Of a stretch of DNA of 64,000 nt, positions 45,201-54,538 are shown one piece after another. The translations under genes were made by a program, and so were the position numbers. Under the pieces are notes generated by a model, which had not been told where the DNA came from, did not search any database, and was given only the letters and a program-made list of their open reading frames with translations. How positions within the stretch are numbered: position 1 is the stretch's first letter; each line of letters begins with the position of its first letter. The DNA comes from Chrysemys picta bellii (Eukaryota > Chordata > Testudines > Emydidae): assembly GCF_011386835.1 (NCBI RefSeq), contig NC_088791.1:8494998-8558997 (forward strand), read 5' to 3'.

Positions 45201-48200
45201 GGAACCAATAAATTCTAATCCTGGCTTTACCACTGACTCATTGGACAAACGAAGGCAAATTAATTCACCATGCTGTGCCTCAGTTTCCCCTTCTCTAAAA
45301 ATGAAGATTAGACTTCCCTATCTCTGTCTCCTACCTGGAGTAGAAGACCGAGGCCTATCTCCCCAACCTCACAGCAGCAAAGGATCACTCAGAGGTTTCC
45401 CAGCCAGGATCAGGAGGAACTGGGAGTTCAGTGCTCGAGGCTCTAGCTGCCCCCCGCCCTCAAGCTCTTTGCCATCTTTGACTGAGAGGGTCCAGGCATA
45501 AGAAGGGGTTATAACAAAGGCACAGGGACACAGGGTGGGAGGGTTGGATAGAGTGAGCAGGAGGGATTGCTGATGCTGAAACAATCCACACGATCAGAAT
45601 TTGAGGAAACAGGGATATCACCACCAGCCCCTCCCGGCCCAATGGTATTCCAGTCACCAACAGTCTCTCCTTATGTAGAGGACAGAAAAACATTGTGGTC
45701 TCCTGGATACCACTGTGCAGTAACTGTTGGTAAATTATGACTTTAAATAGTGATCACTCTAGTTTTGTTTCTCTACGTGGAGTCCCAGTCTCTTCCATTC
45801 TTCTCCCCATCCTTTACCATTTTTTCCTTCCCGTCTCCAACATGCCCCCTTAAAAACAAAGCTCGTGAAATCTTCAGTCTGCAGCTATGTCATCCACATG
45901 AGTTACAGCACTTATGCACTATCATTCCCAGGTTCTGTTTTACATTGTAGCAACATGTGTTTAGCAAGGCGACTGATGTAACAGAGGAGACACCTGCATT
46001 AGTTGGAGAAATGGTTTTAAGTCTTGTGCGATACAGCATTATCCTTCAACTTGTCCAGCAATAATCTGTTCATCCAACAGCTAAACTCACCTGGTGTCTG
46101 GGCTAGCAGGGGGCAGACTCCGGTCTTGGGTGACATTACTTCCACTTGGGAGCATAGAGGTATACGATGGTGGCTCCAGTAATCTGTGTGGGCTGATCGC
46201 TGCGGGGGTACTTGCAAGATGCCTGAAATGACATCAAAAGAAAGTTAATCAGGCGGTGCATACATTCATGTACGATAATACACTACTTTCAACACACTGA
46301 TCTAGTGTCCTTCATCAGAGTATCTCAGAGTGCTTTATAAAGCTGGGTTAGTATTATGCCAATTTTACAGATGGGGAAAGTGAGCCACAGAAGTTAAAGC
46401 CAAAACTTCCCATAGCTCCTAGATTTTAATGGGAATTCTGACAGCACCTTTAAAATTCAGGCCACTAATGTAGATCTCTAAATGGATATAGGTGCCTAAC
46501 TTTAGGTGCCCATGTTTGAAAATTTTGGCCTAAGTGACTTGCCCAAGGTTACGTATCAAGGCACCAACTGCAGCAGTAAGAGAAAGCGGGAGTCCAGACT
46601 CCCAGTCCCCATCTCTACTTAGTAGACCATGTTGTAATAAAACTTGTGTGGTACAACAATAAACACAAACTCCTGGAACTACAATCAGTATTGCATCTAT
46701 GCACTCCTGATTCCAAAGTGGTAAGCTAAGCAAATGTGTTTTAATGAAAAAAAAAATGGTTTTGATCTATTAAAAGATGCTATGCCTGTTAAGGGTGAGC
46801 TTTTCAAAAGCACTCAAGTGATTTAGGAGCACAGGTCCCATTTGAAAGTCTCGCCTACAGCATTATTTTTCTCATCATCTTGTGTCTATTATTAACAAGG
46901 CCTGGAGTTCCTTCTTCATGTCTTCTACAACAGTCACTCACGGTAACATCTAACAAAACGTAACCCATGCTAACTGCAGTATTGCCTCCATTTTATACAT
47001 AGACATTAGTCACAGTGCCAAAGAGCACTGCTGAATTTCCAATGTAAGAGAAGTCCCTCTTAAAATGTTTTATTTAAAATTAAGTTACAGCTCTTAAAAG
47101 ATGTCCTTTATCTATCCTATGTACAGGTGTAGCAGCCATCTTGCTGATACACCCCAACTCAGCACTGAAGGAACCTCTTCTAAGGGTGACCAGCCAATTT
47201 AAGTGCCATGTCCCCTCATTATTTAGCTCTTCTGCTAAGATTGCCAATAATGTTGTCAATTGCAGAAATGGTTTGTAGATCCTTGTCCCATAGGAATCAC
47301 AGATACTAGAATCACAAAAGATCTTTTAGGTTGTCTAAACCAACCTTTGTCAATGCAGGACTGTTCCCTATTGTACGTTTTCTAGTGCTTTGTCCTGTTT
47401 ATTTTTTTAAATGTCTCAGTGATGGGATTGTCACCAGTTTCCTTGGGGAATCATTCCATAGCCTAACACATCTCACTGCAAACAGGATTTTTCTGCCATT
47501 GGTCTTTCATTTGCCCTTTCTTAGTTTCATCCTATTAATCCTACTTATAAATAAATCTCCCTTAAAGTGAGACCACAAGTATCTACTGCATAGGCCACCA
47601 AACGGTTGCCAGCAGGTAACAGCTTTTGGTCATTATTGGCCTGAACCAATTACATAGAGAAAAAAGGTCCTTTATCCCATTGCCGGCCCTCAGAGCCACT
47701 GATGGCTCTCAAAAGCCTTCTAAATCAATGTCATGGCATTTAAAAGAAACAGAAAACAACCCTCCTCCCACACACATATCCTAACAAATATCTCCACTCA
47801 ACATGCAATGCTGAAACACGCAGCTCGACAGCAGAGGTTAGGAGAGCTCAGACAGAAATCTGAGACGAGGATACATCATGCACCACTTCCGATGGAAGGT
47901 CACAGTCTAAGGACTTGTCCGCCACAGGAAAATGGACTCTGCTCCCTGAAATGAAGGCTTTGATTCAGAATCAGTGACCCATTCTCAAAGGCTAAATCCC
48001 TACTGATAGATACACTTAAAACAACCAGCCAGACAATTGAAAGAAACGTGTTTTAAAAGGCTTCACAGGGATTTCCCCCTCCCCGCCAAATCCCTTATTT
48101 TTCACACTGACAATTGAGTTTGTGACTGTCATTAAGGTTTTGTCATCAGTTTCATTAGAAACATTCATATTCAGGGAGTTTATAATTTCTGTTGCTCTCG

Positions 48201-48204
48201 GCTG
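39096..48204 (-). CDS. LRGUK: LRGUK, C-terminal exons only (3' end of gene)
   Basis: Three - strand exons join in a compatible phase: 48204-48108, 46222-46091 and 39247-39096. The final exon ends in RPGSNTKPVLPPIPSGRKKT before the stop, which I recognise as resembling the C-terminus of LRGUK (leucine-rich repeat and guanylate kinase domain protein, needed for sperm head shaping and flagellum formation). LRGUK is a neighbour of SLC35B4 in mammals with converging orientation, as here. The encoded tail is Ser/Pro/Thr-rich and disordered, as expected beyond the kinase domain. The LRR and guanylate kinase exons are not in the window and should lie to the right. The two upstream exons are supported by splice sites and phase rather than by recognised homology. 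Three small inverted-dimer insertions and a CR1 lie just upstream of the 48204 exon, and a DIRS element lies further upstream. Confidence 0.65.
39870..40224. mobile_element. Probable hAT-like MITE
   Basis: GATACTCAGAC at the left and GTCTGAGTATC at the right are perfect 11-bp inverted repeats. The interior carries AAAGAGCCACAGTCATG and TTAAAGAGCCACTTGCGAG, a pattern like gene-poor hAT relics. Exact borders and the target duplication are unclear. Confidence 0.55.
40950..41250 (+). repeat. MIR-type SINE (+)
   Basis: GGTTTTGTGGTAAAGGCCCT, GTTTCAGTTTCCAGCTCTGG and TTCTGTAAAATGAAATGAAT follow MIR order, ending near GCGCTGGAGAAAGCAAGCA. Confidence 0.6.
42617..42740. mobile_element. 124-bp MITE with perfect 15-bp terminal inverted repeats
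   Basis: CTAGGGTGACCAGAT at the left and ATCTGGTCACCCTAG at the right are perfect reverse complements. Flanking octamers GGTTCTG and GCTCTAC are similar but not identical, so the superfamily (possibly hAT) is uncertain. The interior has no coding potential. Confidence 0.85.
45165..45330 (+). repeat. MIR-type SINE (+)
   Basis: AATCCTGGCTTTACCACTGA followed by GCTGTGCCTCAGTTTCCCC is the MIR core. Confidence 0.65.
46091..46222 (-). CDS. LRGUK: Probable LRGUK penultimate exon
   Basis: Acceptor CATTTCAG/GC and donor CACCAG/GTGAGT on -. Two leading bases, 43 codons and one trailing base match the phases of the exons on either side. The peptide (ILQVPPQRSAHTDYWSHHRI then PLCSQVEVMSPKTGVCPLLA) is Ser/Pro-rich and not recognised by itself. 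A second frame is also open, so phase agreement is the main support. Confidence 0.55.
46223..48107 (-). other. Probable LRGUK intron
   Basis: It contains a long reverse MIR-like copy at about 46295-46640 and otherwise no recognisable gene or transposon terminus. Confidence 0.4.
46295..46640 (-). repeat. Long MIR/CORE-type SINE (-)
   Basis: TTTACAGATGGGGAAAGTGA, AGTGACTTGCCCAAGGTTAC and GGGAGTCCAGACTCCCAGTC occur in complement order. The central part, CTAACTTTAGGTGCCCATG, is an insertion or a variant. Confidence 0.6.
48108..48204 (-). CDS. LRGUK: Probable LRGUK exon
   Basis: The acceptor is strong: TTTCTTTCTTATTCAACTGCAG on -. The donor TCA/GTGTGA is only fair. The exon has 32 whole codons plus one base, starting QPRATEIINSLNMNVSNETD and continuing to TVTNSIV. 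The trailing base fits the exon at 46222. Sequence homology is not recognised. Confidence 0.5.
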
Positions 48205-48261
48205 CTGCAGTTGAATAAGAAAGAAAAACATGTCAGCTAAGTTAAATTACACACTCTGAAG

Positions 48262-48518
48262 CATATGCAGTGTTGATGTAGCCATGTTGGTACCAGGATA
48301 TTAGAGAGACTAGGTGGGTGTGGTACTATTTTTTATTGGAACAACTTCTATTAGGGAGAGAGAGGAGCTTTCGTGCTTCCACAGAACTTCTGAGTATATT
48401 TCAGTACTTCTGAGTACATTTCCCAGACCTGAAGAAGAGCTCTGTGTAAGCTCGAAAGCTTGTCTCTCTCTGAACAGCACAAGCAGGTCCAATAAAAGAA
48501 ATTACCTCATCCACTTTG
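48262..48518. mobile_element. 257-bp inverted-dimer insertion with an 11-bp target duplication
   Basis: ACACTCTGAAG at 48251-48261 is repeated exactly at 48519-48529. The insert holds two diverged head-to-head copies of one repeat. The left, on -, runs outward through GCACGAAAGCTCCTCTCTCT to a tail GGTACCAACATGGCTACATC. The right, on +, runs CCTGAAGAAGAGCTCTGTGT, then AAGCTCGAAAGCTTGTCTCT, and ends near CCAATAAAAGAAATTACCTC. A CTGAAGA box, a 5-bp stem (GAGCT/AGCTC) and GAAA give a hammerhead-like layout. Confidence 0.85.
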
Positions 48519-48814
48519 ACACTCTGAAGAGGACATCCATGAACCTAGGGCCACAGTTACTGCCTCTTTCTTTCTGCCCCCAAAATGGGCACAGAATAAT
48601 GTGGCAAAGCAACATTATGTTGTACCTGTATCCTGTACCCATCAACCCTTAACCAGGGGACGGGGCTACTCAGGAAGACCAGGGCTTTAAAAAGCCCATT
48701 CCAAAGCGACCAGAGGAGCTAGCGAACAGGAGCGGCTAACGGGAGTTTTGCGAGGGAGTTCTCCAGGGAAAGTGTGTGTGTGTGGGGAGGGGATACATAC
48801 ACTTAACATTCCTT

Positions 48815-48914
48815 CAAGTATCAGAGCGGTAAGTGAGTCTGGATCTGTAAAAAGCAACAAAGAGTCCTGTGGCACCTTATAGTCTATAAGGTGCCACAGG
48901 ACTCTTTGTCGCTT
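48815..48914. mobile_element. 100-bp inverted-dimer insertion with a 12-bp target duplication
   Basis: TTAACATTCCTT at 48803-48814 and 48915-48926 is identical. Arms 48850-48882 and 48884-48916 form a 33-bp hairpin with one mismatch and a one-base centre. The outer left part, read on -, ends in a tail (CAGATCCAGACTCACTTACC) resembling the tails of the neighbouring insertions. Confidence 0.85.
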
Positions 48915-49011
48915 TTAACATTCCTTAAACTTCTTGAAACTTAAAGCCAAAAACACCCCCTGATAAAAACAAAACAAGAACAAAGGAACAAGCTTCAGGA
49001 GTAAACAGAGA

Positions 49012-50113
49012 ATGCAGGCAGAAGTCCAGCAACAGAGTGGGGGTTCCCCAGTTTATTGCACCCAATGCAGCATATATGATTACCTGCCCTATGGGCAGGT
49101 GGTGAATGTGTCCCTTTGGTGCAAGGAGCTTCTGGGCCTCAGAGACCACGTATGGGCTTTGGAGACCAGGATGGCTGAACTGGAAGAGCTAAGGGAGATA
49201 GAGAAGTACATAGAGGAGACTTTCCGGGACACAGTAGAATGGTCCCACCCCCAGTCTGAAAGCCTCTCTGCTGTTGAGGAGGGTGAAAGTCTCAGGGAAG
49301 AAGAGCATCTAACTGGAGCAGAGGGAAACGATCCCATAGTTGGGACCCTCCTTCTAGATGATGTTGCGGTATCTTCTCACACTGAGGATACCTCTCCGGG
49401 GGAGGGAACTCTAGTTATTAGGAAGAGACAGGTATTAGTAATGGGTGATTCGATCATTAGAAACATAGATAGCTGGAGTACTTGTGGCACCTTAGAGACT
49501 AACAAATTTATTAGAGCATAAGCTTTCGTGGACTACAGCCCACTTCTTCGGATGCATCCGAAGAAGTGGGCTGTAGTCCACGAAAGCTTATGCTCTAATA
49601 AATTTGTTAGTCTCTAAGGTGCCACAAGTACTCCTGTTCTTCTTTTTGCGGATACAGACTAACATGGCTGCTACGCTGAAACCTGTCATAGATAGCCGGG
49701 TTTGCGATGACCAGGAGAACTGCATTGTGACTTGCCTGCCTGTTACGAAGGTTGCAGATCTCTCGAGACATCTAGATAAGCTTATGTGTAGTACTGGGAA
49801 GGAGCCAGTGGTCCTGGTACACGTAGGTACCAATAATATAGGGAAAGATAGAAGAGAGGTCCTGGAGACCAAATTTAGGCTGCTAGGTAAGAGACTGAAG
49901 TTCAGGACCTCCATGGTAGCATTCTCTGAAATAATTCCAGTTCCACATGCAAGGCCAGTTACACAGGCAGAACTGCAGGGTCTCACTGCGTGGATGAGAC
50001 AATGGGGTAGGGAGGAGGGGTTTAGATTTATTAGGAACTGGGGCAACTTTTGGGAAAGGGGGAGCCTATACAGAAAGGATGGGCTGCACCTAAACCAAAA
50101 TGGAACCAGATAG
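49012..50113 (+). pseudogene. CR1 ORF1 (esterase domain), broken by an insertion
   Basis: CR1 ORF1 is an RNA-binding/chaperone protein with an SGNH-type esterase domain in this clade. The first part (49012-49473) has a Cys-containing N-terminus (CTQCSIYDYLPYGQ), a coiled-coil-like stretch around ALETRMAELEELREIEKYIE and the nucleophile motif VMGDSIIRN. After the 213-bp insertion the frame resumes at about 49697 with HVGTNNIGKDRRE and ends with KDGLHLNQNGTR. These three blocks are the GDS, GTN and DxxH signatures of the esterase. Insertion plus duplication adds 223 bp and shifts the frame. Confidence 0.85.
49474..49686. mobile_element. 213-bp insertion containing a perfect 160-bp palindrome
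   Basis: CATAGATAGC at 49464-49473 and 49687-49696 is a perfect 10-bp target duplication. Positions 49475-49554 and 49555-49634 are exact reverse complements, 80 bp each with no spacer. The right unit continues into a tail TGCGGATACAGACTAACATG then GCTGCTACGCTGAAACCTGT. At the unit start, CCGAAGA, the 7-bp stem GTGGGCT/AGTCCAC and GAAA give a hammerhead-like layout. Confidence 0.92.
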
Positions 50114-50214
50114 CTGGCGCTTAAAATTAAAAAGGTCATAGAGAAGTTTTTAAACTAAGGGCTGAGGGAAAGCCGACAGATGCGGAGGAGCATGTGGTTC
50201 AGACATCCCTTAGG

Positions 50215-53070
50215 GGAAGATCTATAAATGGAGATTCGCTATGTCCTAATAAGGAGGAGAGGATGGAAGATGATAAAATACAGGCAGGATCTGATGAGAA
50301 ACAGTCAAAAGGAAAAAAGTCCCATTCAATTACATCATGTAATGGCAGACAGCTAAAAAGTAACAAGTTTTTAAAGTTCTTATATACAAATGCTGGAAGT
50401 CTAAATAATAAGATGGGTGAATTAGAGTGCCTCATATTAAATGAGGATATTTATATAACAGGCATCACAGAAACTTGGTGGTATGAGGATAATCAATGGG
50501 ACACAGTAATACCAGGGTACAAAATATATCAGAAGGACAGACCAGGCCGTGCTGGTTGGGGAGTGGCACTATCTGTGAAAGAAAGCATAGACTCAAATGA
50601 ACCAAACTGTACCATAGACTCTCTATGGATAGTAATCCCATGCTTGAATAATAAGAATATAGCAGTAGGGATACATTACCAACCACCTAACCAGGATGGT
50701 GATAGTGCCTGTGAAATGCTCAGGGAGATTAGAGAGGCTATTAAAATAAAAAACTCAATAATAATGGGGGATTTCAACTATCCCCCTATTGACTGGGTAC
50801 ATATCACCTCAGGAAGGGATGCAGAGATAAAGTTTCTTGACATCTTAAATGACTGCTTCTTGGAGCAGCTATTCATGGAACCCAAAAGAGGAGAGGCAAT
50901 TCTTGGATTTAGTCCTAAGTGGAGCATCTGGTCCAAGATGTGAATATAGCTGGACTGCTTGGTAATAGTGACCATAATATAATTAAGTGTAACATCCCTG
51001 TGGCAGGGAAAACACCACAGCGGCTCAACACCGTAGCATTTAATTTCAGAAAGGGGAACTACACAAAAATGAGGAGGTTAGTTAAACAGAAATTAAAAGG
51101 CACAGCACCAAAAGTAAAATCCCTGCAAGCTGCATGGAAACTTTTTAAAGACGCCATAATAGAGGCTCAACTTAAACGTATATCCCAAATTAAAAACCAT
51201 CGTAAGAGAACCAAAAAAGAGCCACCGTGGCTAAACAACAAAGTAAAAGAAGCAGTGAGAGGCAAAAAGGCATTCTTTAAAAAGTGGAAGTTAAATCCTA
51301 GTGAGGAAAATAGAAAGGAGCATAAACTCTGGCAAATGAAGTGTAAAAATATAATTAGGAAGGCCAAAAAAGAATTTGAAGAACAGCTACTCAAAGACTC
51401 AAAAAGTAATAGCAAAAAAAATGTTAAGTACACCAGAAGCAGGAAGCCTGCTAAACAACCAGTGGGGCCACTGGATAATCGAGATGCTAAAGGAGCACTC
51501 AAAGACGATAAGGCCATTGTGGAGAAACTAAATGAATTCTTTGCATTCGTCTTCATGGTTGAGGAGGTGAGGGAGATTTCCAAACTTGAGCCATTCTTTT
51601 TAGGTGACAGATCTGAGGAACTGTCCCAGATTGAGGTGTCATTAGAGGTGGGTTTGGAACAAATTGATAAACTAAACAGTAATAAGTCACCAGGACCAGA
51701 TAAGATTCACCCAAGAGTTCTGAAGGAACTCCAATGTGAAATTGCAGGACTACTAACTGTTGTCTGTAACCTATCATTTAAATCAGCTTCTGTACCAAAT
51801 GACTGGAGGATAGCTAATGTGACGCCAATTTTTAAAAAGGCTCCAGAGGTGACCCCAGCAATTACAGGCCAGTAAGCCTGACTTCAGTACTGGGCAAACT
51901 GGTTGAAACTATAGTAAAGAACAAAATTGTCAGACACATTGATGAACATAATTTGTTGAGGAATAGTCAACATGATTTTTGTAAAGGGAAATCATGCCTC
52001 AGAAATCTACTAGAATTCTTTGAGGGGGTCAACAAGCATGTGGACAAGGGGGATCCAGTGGATATAGTGTACTTAGATTTTCAGAAAGCCTTTGACAAGG
52101 TCCCTCACCAAAGGCTCTTAAGCAAATTAAGCCGTCATGGGATAAAAGGGATTGGTAACTGGTTAAAAGATAGGAAACAAAGGGTAGGAATAAATGGTCA
52201 GTTTTCAGAATGGAGAGAGGTAAATAGTGGTGTCCCCCAGGGGTCTGTACTGGGCCCAGTCCTATTTGACATATTATGATCTGGAAAAAGGGGTAAACAG
52301 TGAGGTAGCAAAATTTGCAGATGATACAAAATTACTCAAGATAATTAAGTCTCAGGCAGACTGCAAAGAGCTAAAAAAAGATCTCTCAAAACTGGGTGAC
52401 TGGGCAACAAAATGGCAGATGAAATTCAATGTTGATAAATGCAAAGTAATGCACATTGGAAAAAATAATCCCAACTGTACATATAAAATGATGGGGTCTA
52501 AATTAGCTGTGACCACTCAAGATAGCTTGGAGTCATTGTGGATAGTTCTCTGAAAACATCCACTCAATGTGCAGCAGCAGTCAAAAAAGTGAACAGAATG
52601 TTGGGAATCATTAAGAAAGGGATAGATAATAAGACAGAAAATATCATATTGCCTTTATATAAATCCATGGTACGCCCACATCTTGAACACTGCGTGCAGA
52701 TATGGTCGCCACATCTCAAAAAAGATATACTGGACTTGGAAAAGGTTCAGAGAAGGGCAACAAAAATGATTGGGGTATGGAACGGCTTCCGTATGAGGCG
52801 AGATTAATAAGAATAGGACTTTTCAAATTAGAAAAGAGACTACTAAGGGCAGATATGATTGACATCTATAAAATCATGACAGGTGTGGAGAAAGTTAATA
52901 AGGAAGTGTTATTTACTCCTTCTCATAACACAAGAACTAGGGGTCACCAAATGACATGAATAGGCAGCAGCTTTAAAGCAAATAAAAGGAAGTATTTTTT
53001 TCCACACAATGCACAATCAACCTGTGGAACTCCTTGCCAGAGGATGTTGTGAATGCCAAGACTATAACAG
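50215..53070 (+). pseudogene. CR1 ORF2 (endonuclease and reverse transcriptase), frameshifted
   Basis: ORF2 nicks target DNA and reverse-transcribes the element RNA. The APE-like endonuclease begins near 50350 (LKFLYTNAGSLNNKMGELEC, ITETWW) and includes IIMGDFNYPPIDW. A frameshift near 50920 leads into GNSDHNIIKCNIPV and a Lys-rich linker. A further shift near 51860 precedes the RT core: DIVYLDFQKAFDKVPHQRLL, NSGVPQGSVLGPVLF, then the catalytic KFADDTKLL. A small deletion lies just before the FADD box. The C-terminal region (LPLYKSMVRPHLEHCVQIWS) is followed by more shifts. Confidence 0.88.
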
Positions 53071-53327
53071 GGTTCAAAAAAGAACTAGATAAATTCATGG
53101 AGGATAGGTCCATCAATGGCTATTAGCCAGGATGGGCAGGGATAGTGTCCCTAGCCTCTGTTTGCCACAAGCTGGGAATGAGCGACAGGGGATGGATCAC
53201 TTGATGATTACCTGTTCTGTTCATTCCCTCTGGGGCACCTGGCATTGGTCACTGTCGGAAGACCGGATACTGGGCTAGATGGACCTTTGGTCTGACCCAG
53301 TATGGCCATTCTTATGTTCTTATGATC

Positions 53328-54252
53328 AGACAGGAAAGCCACCAAATCTCTCACACAGCCACCTGCGTGGAATACTCATGCCCTGACCATGAGCTATCCG
53401 TGCAGAAGAGAGTGTATCAGGCGTGTCATGTTAAAATGCATGGAACATACCTCCTTACCACTAAGCCCCATTCTGGAAGGCAGCAGTGAAGAGACTGCAA
53501 AGTGTGTGAATTCTCTGAGTTGGGGTGGAGCCAGGACCGTGACACTGTCAATTACACTTTGCAGTTCTCTTCTTGGCCATGCCTTCTCTTCTTTACTCAT
53601 ATGTGTACGTGACAGAATCCAGGCCCTCGGGGGGCATTCAGGGGAATGCAACAAGTTATTCAATGGCTACGGGCCTGATTTCAGTAAGACCTCACCCCAG
53701 CCTCTTATTTTGTATCTTTAATAGCAAGGGCACAATTGACACGAGCTAGATATTATTATTAGATGTCAAACTACTCGGTTGTGCCCACATACTGTATCAG
53801 GTAGTTAAACATCAAAATAACCTCAATTGCAACTGCACATAGCTACAGGCAAAAAATAAGGAAGTCCAATTTTAAATGATCTCAATTTAAAAATATAAAT
53901 TTATGTAGTTATTCCTTTGGCTGTTGCAATAAATAAAACAGAACTGATTCTTCCTTTAAACCACTTTTAAAACCAATATAACTTCTTTGATTTAAACTGA
54001 GCTACTTTTGATTTACATTGGTCAAGGACATGTCCCAAAATCTTAAAACATCCAATTCAGTAGTTTATAGCCTTGTATAAAATGCTAGGCAGTGAACACT
54101 GGTATTTCTATATGGCAAACGTTCTGTATATTTACCAATTAGACCGTTGTGCTTTTTTAAAAACAGTCAGGTATTTTATTATAGCTATAAATGTATTTTG
54201 TTCCAAAGTATTTACAATGCCCTCAATGGAACAAAGTTTCTTTCCATACTAA
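53328..54252. other. Intergenic or intronic stretch, nothing recognised
   Basis: No exon with good splice sites and no transposon terminus was found. If LRGUK spans this area it is intronic. Confidence 0.4.
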
Positions 54253-54538
54253 GGCTTGGTCTACACTACCCCCCTAATTCGAACTAAGGTACGCAACTTC
54301 AGCTACGTGAATAACGTAGCTGAAGTTCGAAGTACCTTAGTTCGAACTTACCTCGGTCCACACTCGGCAGGCAGGCTCCCCCGTCGACTCCGCGGTACTC
54401 CTCTCGCCGAGCTGGAGTACCGCAGTCGACGGCAAGCACTTCCGGGTTCGACTTATCGCGTCCAGACTAGACGCGATAAGTCGAACCCAGAACTTCGATT
54501 TCCAGCCGTCGAACTAGCTGGTAAGTGTAGCCAAAGCC
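54253..54538. mobile_element. Harbinger-type MITE with three internal hairpins, TAA duplication
   Basis: TAA at 54250-54252 and 54539-54541 flanks 286 bp starting GGCTTGGTCTACACT and ending AGTGTAGCCAAAGCC. Three inverted repeats follow in series: TTCGAACTAAGGTACG with CGAAGTACCTTAGTTCGAA; CGTCGACTCCGCGGTACTCC with GGAGTACCGCAGTCGACG; and GGGTTCGACTTATCGCGTC with GACGCGATAAGTCGAACCC. It is the best preserved copy of this family in the window. Confidence 0.92.

Larger units (their letters stand above)
39248..46090 (-). other. Probable last intron of LRGUK
   Basis: It contains MIR fragments, a hAT element (39870), a small MITE (42617) and otherwise unassigned sequence. A short - strand stretch near 44180-44215 has a fair donor (GTGCG/GTAAGC), but its phase does not fit the flanking exons, so I do not call it an exon. 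Confidence 0.4.
48990..53327 (+). mobile_element. Nearly full-length CR1 LINE
   Basis: It carries ORF1 with an esterase domain, ORF2 with endonuclease and reverse transcriptase, a short 3' UTR and the typical CR1 terminal repeat (ATTCTTATGTTCTTATG). Both ORFs are broken. The 5' end is approximate because CR1 elements have no terminal repeat. It has itself been invaded by the palindromic insertion at 49474. Confidence 0.85.

Noticed and set aside
48850..48916. Intrinsic terminator-like hairpin
   Set aside because: This is vertebrate DNA, and the hairpin lies within a mobile insertion with target duplications, which explains it better.
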